From: Periconia sp. R9002
Lineage: Eukaryota > Ascomycota > Dothideomycetes > Pleosporales > Periconiaceae
Assembly (NCBI GenBank): GCA_023627715.1
Contig: JAMAHW010000107.1
Coordinates: 1-64,000, forward strand
Direction of reading: 5' to 3'
DNA: 64,000 nucleotides
Each line of letters begins with the position of its first letter. Position 1 is the first letter of the stretch. Of the stretch, positions 34,265 to 47,371 are shown piece by piece. Made by a program: the position numbers and the translations under genes. Under the pieces are notes generated by a model that was not told where the DNA came from, ran no database searches, and was given only the letters and a program-made list of their open reading frames with translations.

Positions 34265-35754
34265 CTACTCAAGGATTTGGGTGACGATACCAGTGGCCAC
34301 AGTACGTCCACCTTCACGCATGTTGAATCGCTGTCCAGACTCCAAGACGTGGGGCTGGTGGAGCTCGCAAACCATCTCAACGTTGTCACCGGGCATGACT
34401 TGTTTGCTGGAAGCATCCGCGGTATTTTCAGGCCAGGTGAGGCAAGCGCTCTCGTCGGCAGTTCGGATGTACATCTGAGGCCTGTAGTTCTCGCCGAAAC
34501 CAGTGTGGCGGCCACCCTCATCCTTGCTGAGAACATACATAGAAACGAGGAACTTCTTGTGTGCCTTGACAGAGCCGGGAACAGCGACAACCATACCACG
34601 GCGAACGTCCTCACGCTTCACACCACGGAGGAGAAGACCAGAGTTGTCACCGGCGCGAGATTCGTTGCAAGACTTCTTGAAGGTCTCGATATCGGTGACC
34701 TTGGTCTTGATGGGCGCGGTACCCTTACCGACAAGCTCAACCTCAGTATCCTTCTTGAGAATACCACGCTCCACACGGCCAGAGCAAACGGTTCCACGAC
34801 CGGCAATGGAGAAGACGTCCTCAACGGCCATGAGGAAGGGCTTATCGGTATCACGCTGAGGGGTGGGAATCCAAGTGTCGACGGCCTCGAGCAGTTCGTC
34901 TATCTTATCCTCGCCAATGTCCTTCTGGCGGCCCTCAAGGGCGCAAAGGGCAGAACCCATGACGATGGGAGTCTCGTCACCCTCGAAGCCGTAGGTGGAG
35001 AGAAGTTCGCGCATTTCCATCTCGACAAGCTCCAACATCTCCTTATCTTCAATAGCATCGACCTTGTTGACGAAAACGACAATCTTCTTAACACCGACTT
35101 GACGAGCGAGAAGCAAGTGCTCACGGGTCTGGGGCCTACGCATCCATATCAGTATCGCTGTGAATTTAATCGAGGGGTTGTCCTCACATTTGACCATCAG
35201 AGGCAGCCACGACGATAATGGCTCCATCCATGTTTGCGGCACCAGTAATCATGTTCTTGATGTAATCGGCGTGACCAGGGCAGTCGACGTGGGCATAATG
35301 CCTGGCGTCGGTCTGGTACTCGATGTGGGCGGTGGAGATGGTGATACCACGCTTGCGCTCCTCAGGGGCCTTATCGATGGAGCCATATTCAAGGAACTTG
35401 GCGTAGCCCTTGTCGGCTTGACGCTTGGTGATGGCGGCTGTGAGAGTGGTCTATAGCATGATGTTAGACGGAGTCGATGGGAGTAGGAAAGGGGAAAGAG
35501 GTGGGTATCGTGCCTTTCCGTGATCGACGTGACCAATGGTTCCTGCAAGCTCCAGTCAGTGTTACACCCTCCAACATATCAAAGATGAGCAATGGCGTAC
35601 CAATGTTGACGTGAGGCTTGTCACGGGTGAAGGCCTCGGCGTAGTTCCTCACGCTTCCGCTCCGCGACCAAGCCTGCTGCACTGGGTTGACACCCCTCTG
35701 ATAGCGCAGCGCAGTGCGCGAGGTCCGCCAGAAAGCCCGCGAAAAGGTGGACAT
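34265..35754 (-). CDS. TUF1: Mitochondrial translation elongation factor EF-Tu
   Basis: Four exons: 35754-35601, 35542-35514, 35450-35188 and 35135-34265. Introns of 58, 63 and 52 nt give 438 aa. It delivers aminoacyl-tRNA to mitochondrial ribosomes in a GTP-dependent way. An Arg-rich presequence (about residues 1-40) precedes [47 protein letters not shown] and the C-terminal PGDNVEM block follow. Exon 2 is only 29 nt and encodes most of the P-loop. Intron 2 begins GC and not GT (AAG|GCACG...TATAG), and frame and motif both demand this junction between Lys and Thr of GKT. Confidence 0.96.
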
Positions 35755-36208
35755 GGTTGGGATGAATGAGGGCAATGAGTCAATTGAAAGAAGGCGTAAT
35801 GGTACGTAAGACAGACGCAAAGAATGGAAAGAGGCGCACTCAGGATGGGAGATGAAGTGCAGGAGGCAATGGAGGGTGAAGGGAAGCTGCCCGGCATCGA
35901 TTATTTTCTCAGAACGCGATCACGTGAGGATTGGGGGCCCGTGCGGTTGGAGCTTGCGGCCCATTCATCGAACTTTTGGAGAGGTCGAGTTTGCGGCGGA
36001 GAAGCTTTCCCGAAGCGGTTCCGACGTCGACATAGGCATTGATTGTATCTCTTCATCGTCGCTCTTTGACGCCAATTGATACTTCACGTACATAGTGTTG
36101 CGGAGCCCCCCTTCGACCTATTTCTCTGCCGAGGTACATCTCGCGCATCTCTCTGCATTGCATCACCTCCCAGGCGGGCGCCGTCTTTCCTTTCTTCTCT
36201 TTTCCACA
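35755..36208. promoter_or_regulatory. Bidirectional promoter, TUF1 and hydroxyisobutyryl-CoA hydrolase genes
   Basis: The 454-bp space between two divergent genes for mitochondrial proteins. It must contain both promoters and may co-regulate them. The side facing 36,209 is pyrimidine-rich. No specific binding site could be assigned. Confidence 0.55.
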
Positions 36209-37771
36209 ATGTCTCTCCGCACATCTTTCAGACGCACAGCAGCGCCGCTGAGTTGTGCTTCACGGTTAAATTCTTCTAGCATGCCTCTGCGAGCCAAAAT
36301 CAGCAATCCCGCTTGGATCGGTGCATCAAGAATGGTAACCATTCCCCCCCTCATATGTACCTCTTATTGATCCCATTGCCCGACGATTTCCACGAAATGA
36401 CTGACCCATCGTGTTCAGTATTCTACATCTACAGAAGAATTGCTCAAACCTCGGAGGAGAGATGACCCCGACGATGTCATCTTCACCAACAATTACGGCG
36501 TCCGATCCATCGAGCTCAACCGGCCGCAAAAACTCAATTCACTCAATGGCTCCATGGCCCGCAAGATCCTCCCCCGGCTGCAAGAATGGCAGGAATCTGA
36601 TATGGCTAATGTCGTAGTGATAAAGGGAGCCGGTCGAGCCTTTTGCGCAGGCGGCGACGTAGCGGAGCTTGCCAAATGGAACCAGGAAGGCCCCGAAGGC
36701 CAGCAAAAGAGCAAAGACTACTTCGCTCTGGAATACAAGCTCGACCACCTCATTGCCACATATAAAAGGCCATTCGTTGCTTTCATGGACGGTATCACTA
36801 TGGGCGGAGGTGTCGGGTTGTCTATCCACGCACCCTTCCGCATCGCGACCGAGAACTCCATCTTCGCCATGCCCGAAACCACCATCGGCTTCTTCCCAGA
36901 CGTCGGCGCATCCTTCTTCCTCCCACGCATGGAGGGCGGTATGGGAATGTACCTCGCCCTCACCAGTGGTCAGCTCAAAGGTGTCGACCTCTTATACCAC
37001 GGCGTAGCAACGCACTACATCCACAGCTCCTCGCTCCAAAGCCTCGAATCACGTCTCGCCGAGCTCCAGTTCCCTGACTACATGCCCCTAAACGAGCGTT
37101 ACGCCATCATCGACGCCACGATTGAAGAATTCAGCACCGGTCTCCCTAGTCCCCGCCCACAAATCTCGGGCGCCCTCCGCAGCACCCTCGACCGAGTCTT
37201 CCACGCCGACCAGCCCTCCGTCCCAGCCATCCTCCGCTCCCTCGTCGAGGTCAGAAAGACCAAAGACCTCCCGCCAGACGTCTTCGACTGGGTCAAAGCA
37301 ACCCTCAAAACCTTGTACGAACGCTCCCCAATCGCCGTCGCCGTCGCCCACCAGCAAATGCGCATCGGCCGCCAATGGTCCATCGCGCAGGCCTTCCAGA
37401 ACGAACACAGCATCGCCTCGCGCTTCATGGAGCACCCAGACTTCGTCGAAGGCGTCACGGCCCGCCTCATCGAGCGCAGGAAGACGCGCCCCGAGTGGGA
37501 GCCCACCACCATCAACTATGTCACCTCGGACCACGTCGCCGCCTTCTTTGGCCGCTCCGACGAGCCCCTCCAGCTCCTCAACGACAGAGACTACCACGAG
37601 TACCCCCACGCGTGGATCGGCCTGCCGAGCGAGACGGATATTCTCCGAGAGGCGACGGGCAAGACCATGGATGAGGTTGTGGCTAAGTTTGTGGAGGTCA
37701 AGGGCGCGAAGCAGGGGATTCGCGAGAAGGTGGAAGAGGTTCTGGAGAGGTTTAGCGCGAGGAAGGAGTAA
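36209..37771 (+). CDS. EHD3: 3-hydroxyisobutyryl-CoA hydrolase, mitochondrial
   Basis: Two exons, 36209-36334 and 36419-37771, with an 84-nt intron (GTAACC...CAG, phase 0), give 492 aa. Crotonase-fold enzyme of valine breakdown in the mitochondrial matrix. Exon 1 encodes an Arg/Ser-rich presequence (MSLRTSFRRTAAPL). Exon 2 contains the crotonase core: LNRPQKLNSLNGSM, KGAGRAFCAGGDVAEL, FMDGITMGGGVGLSIHAPFRIATE, and MPETTIGFFPDVGASFFLPR. The Glu and Asp of the latter block are the expected catalytic pair. The C-terminal region with WSIAQAFQNEHSIASRFM separates this family from enoyl-CoA hydratases. Yeast EHD3 has also been reported as a mitoribosome component. Confidence 0.93.
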
Positions 37772-38009
37772 ATGCGGTGGTTGATTGTTCGGGGAAGTTT
37801 TTTTTGTTGTACGAATAGAAAAGAGGATAGTGGGGTGTAGATATCGAAGTAGAAGATATATTTTCCATGTTCAAAGTTCTGTGTATTCGTAGGTAATGCT
37901 ACAGACATTGGATTCACTTTCACTCTATTCGACTTCGCGAACATGTATCCGTCAAGCATGTGACACCCACGCACTACATAGCCAAATACTCCAGACCAAA
38001 CAAAAACAC

Positions 38010-40711
38010 TTACTTCCTCCCCCCCAACATCCCCAACAACCTATCCACCTCCACAGCCGCACTCCCCTCGGCCTTCCCCCTAACCCCCTCAAGCGCAGCG
38101 CGATCCTTAGCCCGAAAAGCCTCCTCCGCAGCCTTAACAACCAGCCCACACTTCATCCACATCTCGACCCTTTCTCCCACCCCAACACCCTTATCCGCCG
38201 CCGTCTTAGGAATAAACAGACTAGCAACGCGCGTGTTGCCCGCAGCGAGGATCTCGTTGAAGAAGGGAACCCACCCGATGGGCGACTTCTTCTGTTTGGC
38301 CGCGATGTCTTCGAGTTCGGTCCAATGCCGCGCGGAAACGAGCGCGCGGAGCCGCAGCCACGTGTACGTCTTGTCTGGGATTTTGAACTCGGATTGCACT
38401 TTTGCGGCGCGCTTGGTGTGGGATTGGCGGAGGAGGTGGAAGATGGTGTCGTGTGCGCTGAGGCCGACGAGGGAGGTGCTGCTGGCGAGGCCGGGGGAGG
38501 TGGGGGAACCGAGGAGGTCCTTGTCGAATTGCTCTTGTAGGCGGAGGAGTTTTGCGGCGTCGTCGAGGGCTTGACGCTGGAATTGTGCTGCTGGGTCGCG
38601 CGAGTCCGAGAGGTATTTGGAGGCGAGTTTGAGCTTGTCGTGGGAGGCGGAGAGGGAGGGTTGGGCGAGGGCTTCGGCGAGGAGGAGGTTGGAGCCGTCG
38701 AGGCGGCGGTCGTCTTGGTAGTAGAGGTCTTTGAGGAGGCCGCGGTCTTGGTCTAGGGCGGATGATTCCACGAGGGCTGTGGCCACGGGGCGTGTATTGA
38801 TGACGCGGAAGAAGCTGGCGAGAGGGAGCTTTTTGTGTAGGTGGTGGAGTACGTGGAAGATGAGATCCGTGTCCCCGGACTCTATGGCTTTATCGAGGGC
38901 GATGTTATCTTCCTTCATGCTAAGCAAGAGTGGGACCTGTTTTCCAGCTCTTGGTTCGTAGTTGAGAAGCTCTGTAGCTAGGCGGACTCGCCCTTCGTCG
39001 TAAGCGGCGCGCGCGATCTCCTCAAAAGAGATACCAGGTCGTCCGTGGAGTTTTTTGACTATGAGAGCGCATATCTGTTCTTCGGTATCGGTCGAAACGC
39101 GCACTTTCTGTTGTGCCCAATGGCCATGAATGTTCGCAGAGGGAAGTTGTAGATACGATGCAACTCTAAGCGCAAGCAGATATTCATTCCGGTTTGTGAG
39201 CCGCTCGATCAACTTCTCTGGAGTCAGTCGTCGATACTGTTCATAGCTCAGCGGCAAGCCAATTTCGTAAAAACGAACGGCGTTCAATACACGGAGAGTA
39301 TCGCAAGTTTCGACAAAATCGTCGCTGGAGTATAAGTCCAAAACTGACTTCCCGAACGAAGCAGCTCGGAGTAAGGATTTTTGCCAATGGATATTGAACT
39401 CATGGGCCGCTGCCTTGATGCAAGTTTCCACAGCTTCCGCCAATGAGGGCCGAATAAGCTGAATGAGGTCGTCTGCCTTTGGCGATTTCTGTTCCAATAA
39501 TGAAGCCGCTTCGAGCAAATGTGCCCCGGGGGCGTCAGACCCTAACCTGAATACATCCACCGTCTCGTCCGGCACTTTCTGTAAATATTCGCAAACGTCA
39601 TTTGTTAGTAGGCGCAGGCCATCCACGTCCGGGATTAAATGTATCCAAGCGTCGTAGTAAAATTTTGTAGCAGCACTCCTCGGCCCAATGAGGTGTACTT
39701 CATCTTCCCACGCCAGTGCAACTGCATTGCTTCCACACCACTGCATGTCTTTGGGAACCGTCTTGACCTTGCTGTCATATTCACTCAGCTTGTCGCTCCA
39801 GTCTCCACTCACGACCCACACCTTTCCGTCATCTGTATAGAACGCCAGAAACTCTCCTCTCGGGCTTACGCTGATGTGTCTGAATGGCCCAGCATCGAAG
39901 TTTCGGTCTTCTGCTTCGGTCGCATCCACGACCCATAATGTCTTGTCGATTGCTAGTATGACTTCCACGGAGCGCGAAAGAGAGTATGCGGGTGGTATTA
40001 TCGACCATGATATTATAGGATCGGGGGGTGGGATGGCGAGAAGTTTTGGCCGAGGCTCCGTGTACGAGGTCACTGATATCAGATTGTTGTTTCCGAGTAG
40101 AGCAACGAAACCCGATCCATAGAATTTGCAGGACTTGACTAGATGTTCTTCGGCGCCCTGTATACAGTAAGAAGAAGGTCAAGTGTGTTGGAGCAGCGGC
40201 GCACATACATGGCCGAGGGAGAAGGGAACAAAGTCGCCCTGCAGGTCGTAATAACATCTCACGGTTCCATCTTCAGTAACCACAAGAAGCTTCTCATCCT
40301 CAGACCAACCGAGACCCTTAATAGTGCCTTTGCTCCACTATGCATATATGTCAGTATCGGTTGTACCTGCATGCCATTGCATGGTGTTTAGGAGCTTCCT
40401 ACGTCTATGCGCCTGATCAACTTGCCCGCGCAGCTGTAAATATCAATGCTCGCCTTGGACGCCTGGACACCCCGGTAGGCCGTTATTTTGTTTTCATCTC
40501 GGTAGATGGCTATAAAACCAGTTCAGCAGAAACTACTTGCAAGCTTGAGCAGCGGAATCGTACCTACAGCACCGCTGTACGGAGCCCCCACCACATTGTA
40601 GTTCTCAAGCTCGAGATCCTGGTCGAAAACGGCGGTGTAGAGCTGGACCTTGCGATAGAACTTGTCGCCTAGCTTCTCCCAGTTTGCCGTGGGCTTCGAC
40701 ATGTCATGCAA
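38010..40711 (-). CDS. VPS16: Vacuolar protein sorting protein 16 (HOPS/CORVET core)
   Basis: Four exons: 40711-40564, 40509-40403, 40337-40209 and 40157-38010. Introns of 54, 65 and 50 nt give 843 aa. Starting at the next Met (40702, MSKPTANWEK) would give 840 aa and may be the true start. Core subunit shared by the tethering complexes CORVET and HOPS, needed for endosome and vacuole fusion. The N-terminal propeller half begins NWEKLGDKFYRKVQLYTAVFD, with GTIKGLGWSEDEKLLVVTEDG. The C-terminal alpha-solenoid (VPS16_C) spans about 480-800, including IARAAYDEGRVRLATELLNYEP. All splice junctions preserve this family alignment. Confidence 0.95.
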
Positions 40712-41087
40712 GGGTAGGCGGGGATATCATGGAAGACGATGTCTACTTGGATGCGGAGGAGCTGCGGCCTGTCATGCATCGTCGCCGCGGCATTCGCTCA
40801 TTGGTCTGTGCGCAAGCTCTTTTGGTCCGAGACACATACACATACAAAAGTGCACTGCATCAATTGATTATATTCAACTATTCCGTATTGATAGTCCACA
40901 TGAAAACTAGAAGCTATATACCTTGCAAGTCCACTGAAGCAATTCGTGAGATGAAAACGCCAACGCTCAATGCATCCATAACCAAGCCAGTTCCACGCGC
41001 CAGAAACCAATTTCCAAGCTACTCGTTCTTTCACTACGCAAGGACCAAAAAACAATTTGGAAAATATAAAATCAATCAGCGCATCTT

Positions 41088-43008
41088 TCACTGCTCTAAC
41101 AGTTCGCTCAAAGTTCCCTGAAGGCCAAATCGTTCAACATCGCTTCCCACCTTCTTTCTGAACAGACCTAGGTCCTGCAAGAATGCCTCGGCCTCATTCT
41201 GAAGTTCTTGTGCCAGCTCGTCATGGTCGCCTTCATCGTACCCTGAGTCCGAGTCATCATCACTCACATCTTCATCAGGAAGTATAGGGATGTTTTCTTT
41301 ACCATCCTCGCCCAGGTCAACGCCGCGCTTGTTGACCCTGATGAATCCATCCTCTTCAATTTCAGGCGATTCTGGCTGAGGTGGTGGGAGAATGATGGGA
41401 TTTTTCAACTCTCCTAAGGCGAGCGAAAGGTGACGTTTCAAGGACTCAATCTCTGATCGCAGCGCCGCATTCGCTGGACGGAGTTCTTCCACTTCGGCGC
41501 TGAGCGATTTGATCTTGCAATCTGAGACTTGTCGGTTCTCCTCCATGAGCCGTTGCATGAGAGCGACTTGTCGCTGGTACTCTTCGAGCTCGGTAGCCTC
41601 TTCACGCTTTCGCTGACTTGCTGCATTGACGCTGACCTGGAGCGAGCGAATTTGTTCTGCCATCTCTGAGATCTGTGCATCACGCTGTGCGGCAGACATG
41701 CAATCTTGGTTGACTGAGGCGCGCGTGCGGATTTTCTTCGCCTGGTCGGCGTACCGAAGCGTCGACAAGGTCTCGTCGTAGTCGGCAGGTGCGATACATG
41801 CGACCATAGCCGTCTTACTGTTTCCACCAAGACTGTCTTTGAGCAACCAAGTCAAGACCGAGTCTCGATACGGGACAACTTCTCTAGGTCTCCTTCCCTT
41901 CGGATTGTGGCGCTTCGGGTCAGACAAGGCCGCAATAACACGGCCGAGTGTGGTCAGTGACTTGTTGATTTGGCCACCTTCTTTTAGTCGCTGTCCGGTC
42001 GCTTCGGTTGATTTTGCACGCTCGGAGCCTGCTAGATCCACTAGTCGCATACGGGCTGTGCGCTCGATTGTTTCGTCGGACAGTAGGGAATGAGTAATTT
42101 GTTTGAGGCGGATTGTGAAGACTGCATGCGATCGTGAGGAAGTATCGTTCATCTTAGTTGAAGCAGTGGTCCGGCTCTGGTGTTTTTGTTAGTGCTAACA
42201 GATGGAACGCGGGGATGGGAACCTACCAAGTCGCCCTGTTTGAACAAACGTTCAACATCGCTATAGCTTTTCACTTCCACCTCGGTGAGGCCTTGGACGT
42301 ATACACCGTCCCTGGGAGAGTCGCGGATTTTGAGATAGTTCGGAAGGGCAGTGCGTGCCACAAGAAGGTCACGAACATGTTCATTGTACACCTCAAAATA
42401 AGAGACCTGGACATGGTAACTAGTGTTGGGTGTGGGTTCCTCCCTGATGCGCTCGAACAGCTCCTCGCACGTCCGAGGAATCAGTCCAGGATTCTCTGGC
42501 GAACCCATCATAGTATAACTCTTTCCAGAGCCCGTCTGGCCGTACGCGAAGATGCAGGTGTGGTATCCATTGAAGTTGTGGTCCAAGAACTCTTCTCCGA
42601 ACGATCGGTAAACGTCTTCCTGGTGTGCATAGTGGGGATCGGACTCGTCGTGCGACCAAAAGGATTTGTCGAAGGTGAACTCTTTGTCTTCGTAAACCCG
42701 GCGCGAAGTATTATCCTCTTCATCGACGGGAGCGAACAACGTCGTTTTGTTTGTTGCGGGATCCATGCGAATCAGGCATTGCGTGCCCTTCTCTTTCTCT
42801 GGAAGCCATTAGCGGTTAATCGATAAAGCAGTTCTATATATTCTCCCGTACCTCGACGGACAAATGCCCTGCAGCGCACAACGACCTTGACGTTTCCTGG
42901 GTCGTCTGCCATGGGCGGCGGCGCCATGAGTCCAATGGGTTCGCTCGCTCGCAGCGAGGGCGCGGATGCAGTTGAAGCACGGAGGCTATTGTACAGCCTA
43001 CGGTCCAT
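41088..43008 (-). CDS. Kinesin motor protein, kinesin-3-like
   Basis: Three exons, 43008-42852, 42798-42227 and 42176-41088, with introns of 53 nt (phase 1) and 50 nt (phase 0), give 605 aa. Motor domain about residues 30-390: [12 protein letters not shown]-loop [16 protein letters not shown], switch [12 protein letters not shown] (the second intron lies just before it) and switch [12 protein letters not shown]. The extended loop [19 protein letters not shown] and neck region resemble kinesin-3. A coiled coil follows (about 400-500) and then an acidic tail ([20 protein letters not shown]). The FHA and PH modules of full-length Unc104/KIF1 are absent, so this is a short fungal form. Probably drives plus-end microtubule transport; cargo not readable. 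Confidence 0.9.
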
Positions 43009-43417
43009 TGTGTTTCGCAGCAACAAAAAGATATTTTCCTTGAGTTGGTGCAGCCGATAAATGTGTACGAGGTGCATCGACGTTGATATCCGGGAGGTAG
43101 GTTGTTGGTGGAGATGCGGCGCTAAGCTCGATTGGGACAATTGTCAACACTGGTTGCTACGGGAAGTGGAGGCGGCGATTGATTCGTCGCTACGTCACCC
43201 GCGCCAAGACGCGCACAGAAGAAATTGTTCGACCGAGGATGCGCGCTATCACGGAAACTTTCGCGGCGGTCCACGTTGGCGACGTGTCTCCTGGTTATTG
43301 CTCGACTGGATATGCAAAAGAGATAGTAAAGGATACGAATCGCAAAGCACCGGCCACCCTTCCTACCGATTTTCGCTGGGCGCATTCCAGAGCTGATTCA
43401 CCCAGGCGCACGGAACC
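43009..43417. promoter_or_regulatory. Bidirectional promoter, kinesin and Trm3-like genes
   Basis: A 409-bp gap between the divergent starts of the kinesin gene (minus) and the SpoU-type methyltransferase gene (plus). Both promoters must lie here. No distinctive motif assigned. Confidence 0.5.
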
Positions 43418-46400
43418 ATGGCCACAACCATAGGGGAACCAGTCTCGGATGACAAGGTCATGGATATCGAAGCAATTCTTCAGTTTTCCAACGAGGAGAC
43501 CAGGCGGGTTGCATTCGATCACTATTTCAAAACTTTGGAGGCGACACCTTCAAATCAAATCCATCTCGATGCCCTCCGACTATGTGTTCGACTACTGTCG
43601 TCCAGAGAAGTAAGTAATTGTAGCGGGAACAGTGGGGGTATTTCCACCTGCATTCCGATATGCTTTTGAGGATTGAAGACGGCCTGGGTCTGTTTTGTAC
43701 ATGCTGCCCTCGCCGATGTCCAAGTCCTCACTGACATCGGTTAGAATATTTCATCTTACGAACAAATTGAGACATTCTTTCTATCTCGCATACCCCGCAA
43801 AGTGGAAGATGTGGAGTGCCATTATCTACTCGCTGAAATTTGCCTTAGCAACCCCGAGCTTGCCCAACGTGTGTTTAGTACCATACTCAAGTACGTTGCG
43901 GAAAATATCCTACACATACAGCAGGGTAGTTCAAGTGGAGCTGACTTGCTGGACGAGACTAATTTACATGATGTTGTGGCCTACCTCCACTTTGTGAAAA
44001 CATCATTTTGGCTTCCACCTGATCAGCTCCATTACATCAACCCGGAACTGATAAAAGTCCTTATCGCTTGTATAGGCACTGATAGTCTAGACGAAGCTGC
44101 CCAGGATACACTCTCTGCTCTCCTCCATCTCATTACCAAGCCTTCTGTCCATATAATCAACCAGGACGTATTGGCACCAGGCACGGCCCATGCGAATGTC
44201 GAGACTTATCGGTCAATTGCCGATAAGAGAATTATTGATAATTCGCTGTTCGTTCGGTATCAAGAACTCCCAATTGAGTATTTCATCAGAAACGGGGGAA
44301 AATCTTTTCGTTCGTGGTTCCAATGGGTCACTCATGCGACGGCGAACGATATCAAATTGGAAGCAATCCATTTTCCATTCTATTGGCCAACGTTGCGAAC
44401 GGGACTCTTGACAGGATTTGCTGAACAGCGGAGGTATTGTCTTGGAATCATACATCAATCGATCATGCTCTTAGACGCGGATATCGATACGCCCCATATG
44501 AAGCTCAAGGTTGAAAACAAAATGGCGATCTTGGCACAATACGACAAATTTTCTACATTGTACGAGACTGTTGTGCTGGATCGATACGCAAACCAAGTTC
44601 AGGCATGTCTGCCGGAAATGACAAAATTGTTTGGCCTTAAATCCATGATTGCCCCAAGCTGGACCACGGCACTCTTATCGGCAGCTCTGAGTTCAAAAGT
44701 GCAAGATGGAATTCGAAAGCTGATTGGAAATTGGTATCTAGAATACATAAACAATGATTTGAAAACAACGGAGGCTCACGTGGACTTTTTCGTCGAAGGA
44801 TTTCTCCCGTGGGCAACCCAAGGAAATCTTTTTACCTCCACTTTGACTTCGTCGCGTGCTAATACACAATGTTCCCATGGAACGAGCCTTTCTAACGCAA
44901 CAACGAAACTTGTTTCGGCATCACCACCGAGTTCGAATCTCTTGTCAAACATCTTATCATACATATTGGATACTGGCGGCAAAATATTCCCCCCTGCAGC
45001 GTTGTATCTCATCGAGGGCGTGCTCAATGGCTTGAAGATGCGACCTACGGCGTTGAATGTGGCAGATGCGAACCTAATTCTTCGGGTTTCACGTTTACCA
45101 GCTCTGCCTGAAGTTGCTTCAGACCTTCTGGTCGTTTATTGCGATCAGCTTGGCAGCTATGTCGAACCCGAGCTACTTTACAGCGAGAGCGTACCTAGTT
45201 ATGATTTTTTGAGAGCAAGAGCAGCTGGTGTGAAAGCAGAAACACTAACGGTACCAAAAGACAATACAAATGAACCCGTGGACCTGCCCCAACGTGATCC
45301 TGAGTCATCTCTACGAGAGTTTTTGGATCGTTTAAATGCTTCTAATCACAAGACCATTCAATACGAAGCTTTTGAGCCGGCCTGCAAGGAGCTGGTGGCC
45401 ATCCTTGATCACAGCAATTCCGATTCGGTGCTGGCTGAGGATTTGGTTGAAGCCTTGGATGCTTTGTGGGAGGAAGCGGACAGACTCGAATATCCCCGAT
45501 CCACCGTCGTCCATATGCCTCCCTTATTCTTCCATCCAACCTGCGTCAAGCTTTGTGTCAAATCGCATCTGGAAACTGAACATTCCAGCCCGCTAGTACT
45601 TCTATTGAGTAAAGCTCTTAATTATATGCAACGCTTCACAGAAGGCAGATCATATATACTCGATACCGTCGGGACTTCTCTGCGAAAAGCTTGCTTCTTA
45701 GATCCCCGGATTATGAGTATACTCCCCATCGAGGACTTTCTCGTGAACTTCATCAACAGTCCGCCTGTACCGAGAAAAGAATTTCTTTTTGAAGCTGTGT
45801 TCGCACAGAAGCTCCAGCAGTATATACCCCACCGCAACTACGAATTTTACTATGGTCGAAGAGAATGGCACGGTTATGCAGCAATCATCGATTTGATCAG
45901 CCGCTTTCCGGATACCCAGGTGGAGGTTGCTAGACGAATCTTAGACCGCATCTTGGATCCATGGAACTCGCAGAAACCACCAATTCCTATCATCAGCAAG
46001 TGGAAGAACGTGTTTCAGTTACAAGCTATGCTCCTTCTGGTAGAATGTTGTGTCGATGGTTCAAATATGGATACTTACCTGGAAGCGTTTGTGCATGCTC
46101 TAGTGTCAGAACAGTGGCCTCGATACCGATTCCTGCTCGAGTTGATTATTACCCGCATCTACTACCGAGGCCCTGAGAAAGTAGAACGTATATTGAAAGA
46201 TCTTGCAAAAGTGGATGAGAACAGTCCAGTTCACGCTGCGAGCCTAATGAAGCTCGCTCTCCTCGTTGCACCGTTTGTCAACTCGGAAGATTTCACCCTC
46301 AAGCTGGTTATTCAGCTTACAACGTTCTCTGCGAGCTCAAAAATACAGATCCGTCACGAAGCACAGTGGATTTTCCCCAACATTTTCGAACTTTCAAAAG

Positions 46401-47371
46401 AAAGAGGATGGTCCTCGATTACTGAAAATCCAAGCTTTCAAGCTCTGGACCAGTACATTCGGACTCTTGACAAATTCAAGAATCTTCCTTCAACTATTCG
46501 CACGCTGCGATTGGATGCCGTCCAAGATTTCAACTTGACGACTATTTTTCAAGGCCGCTATATGAGCATCGAAACACCAGAATTAGAACGTGTTGGCCAC
46601 GAAGACTTCCAGGCATTGTACGCAGACGACCAGACAAAGCTCTCAGGAATAGACATACCAGAGTCACGCGTCCCTCTAGGTGCCCCTCTAACCCAAGCCA
46701 AACCTTCTAGCCTCTCACAACCATCACCGACAGAGAACACGCCAGTACCAAAAGATTCCGTCTCCGTTGAAACAACCCCAATCTTCTACCAAACCAAAGC
46801 AAACTTCGACATGGCTTCCCTCCTCCCCACCCAAGGCCCTCCCAGTGCTCAACGTACCCGTCCCGCCTCCGTAATCCTCATCGCCTCTCTAATCGACAAC
46901 CCCACCAACCTCGGCGGCCTCTCCCGCATCTCCGAGTCCTTTGGCCTCGAAACCCTCTACATCGATGACATGCGAAAAACCGCACACAAAGACTTCAAAG
47001 CCACAAGCGTAACGTCCGAGAAACACTTCCCAATCCACGAGCTCAAAGAACCCGACATCCCCTCGTTCCTCACAGATCTGAAACGGAAGGGGTATGAGGT
47101 CGTGGGCATCGAGCAGACGGATCGGAGCGGGATGTTAGGCGATGCAGAGGGCGAGGTGGATGGAAAGACGGGGAAGGTCGTGGGGACGTTGCCGAAGAAG
47201 TGTGTGTTGGTGCTTGGGAGTGAGAGGGGTGGTATTACTAAGGAGGTTCTTGCTGCTGTGGATCGGTGTGTGGAGATCAGGACTGTTGGCGTTACTAGAA
47301 GTTTAAATGTGCAGACTGCGGGTGGGATCGCGGTTTATGAGTGGTGGAGGGAGTGGGGTGGGAAGGTGTGA
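43418..47371 (+). CDS. TRM3: tRNA (guanosine-2'-O-)-methyltransferase, Trm3/TARBP1-like
   Basis: Two exons, 43418-43609 and 43745-47371, with a 135-nt intron (GTAAGT...TAG, phase 0), give 1272 aa. The long N-terminal part is an alpha-helical repeat solenoid, as in yeast Trm3 and human TARBP1. The last 180 residues are a SpoU/TrmH (SPOUT) domain using S-adenosylmethionine: motif 1 IDNPTNLGGLSRISESFG, motif 2 VLVLGSERGGITKEVL and motif 3 RSLNVQTAGGIAVYEWW. In yeast Trm3 methylates the ribose of G18 in tRNA D-loops. A linker rich in Ser/Pro/Gln (about 1060-1110) separates the two parts. The intron is longer than usual here and could hide a small extra exon. Confidence 0.92.

Noticed and set aside
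34277..35218. 313-residue open frame on the plus strand opposite TUF1
   Set aside because: Shadow of the strongly conserved EF-Tu coding strand; the antisense frame has no independent support.
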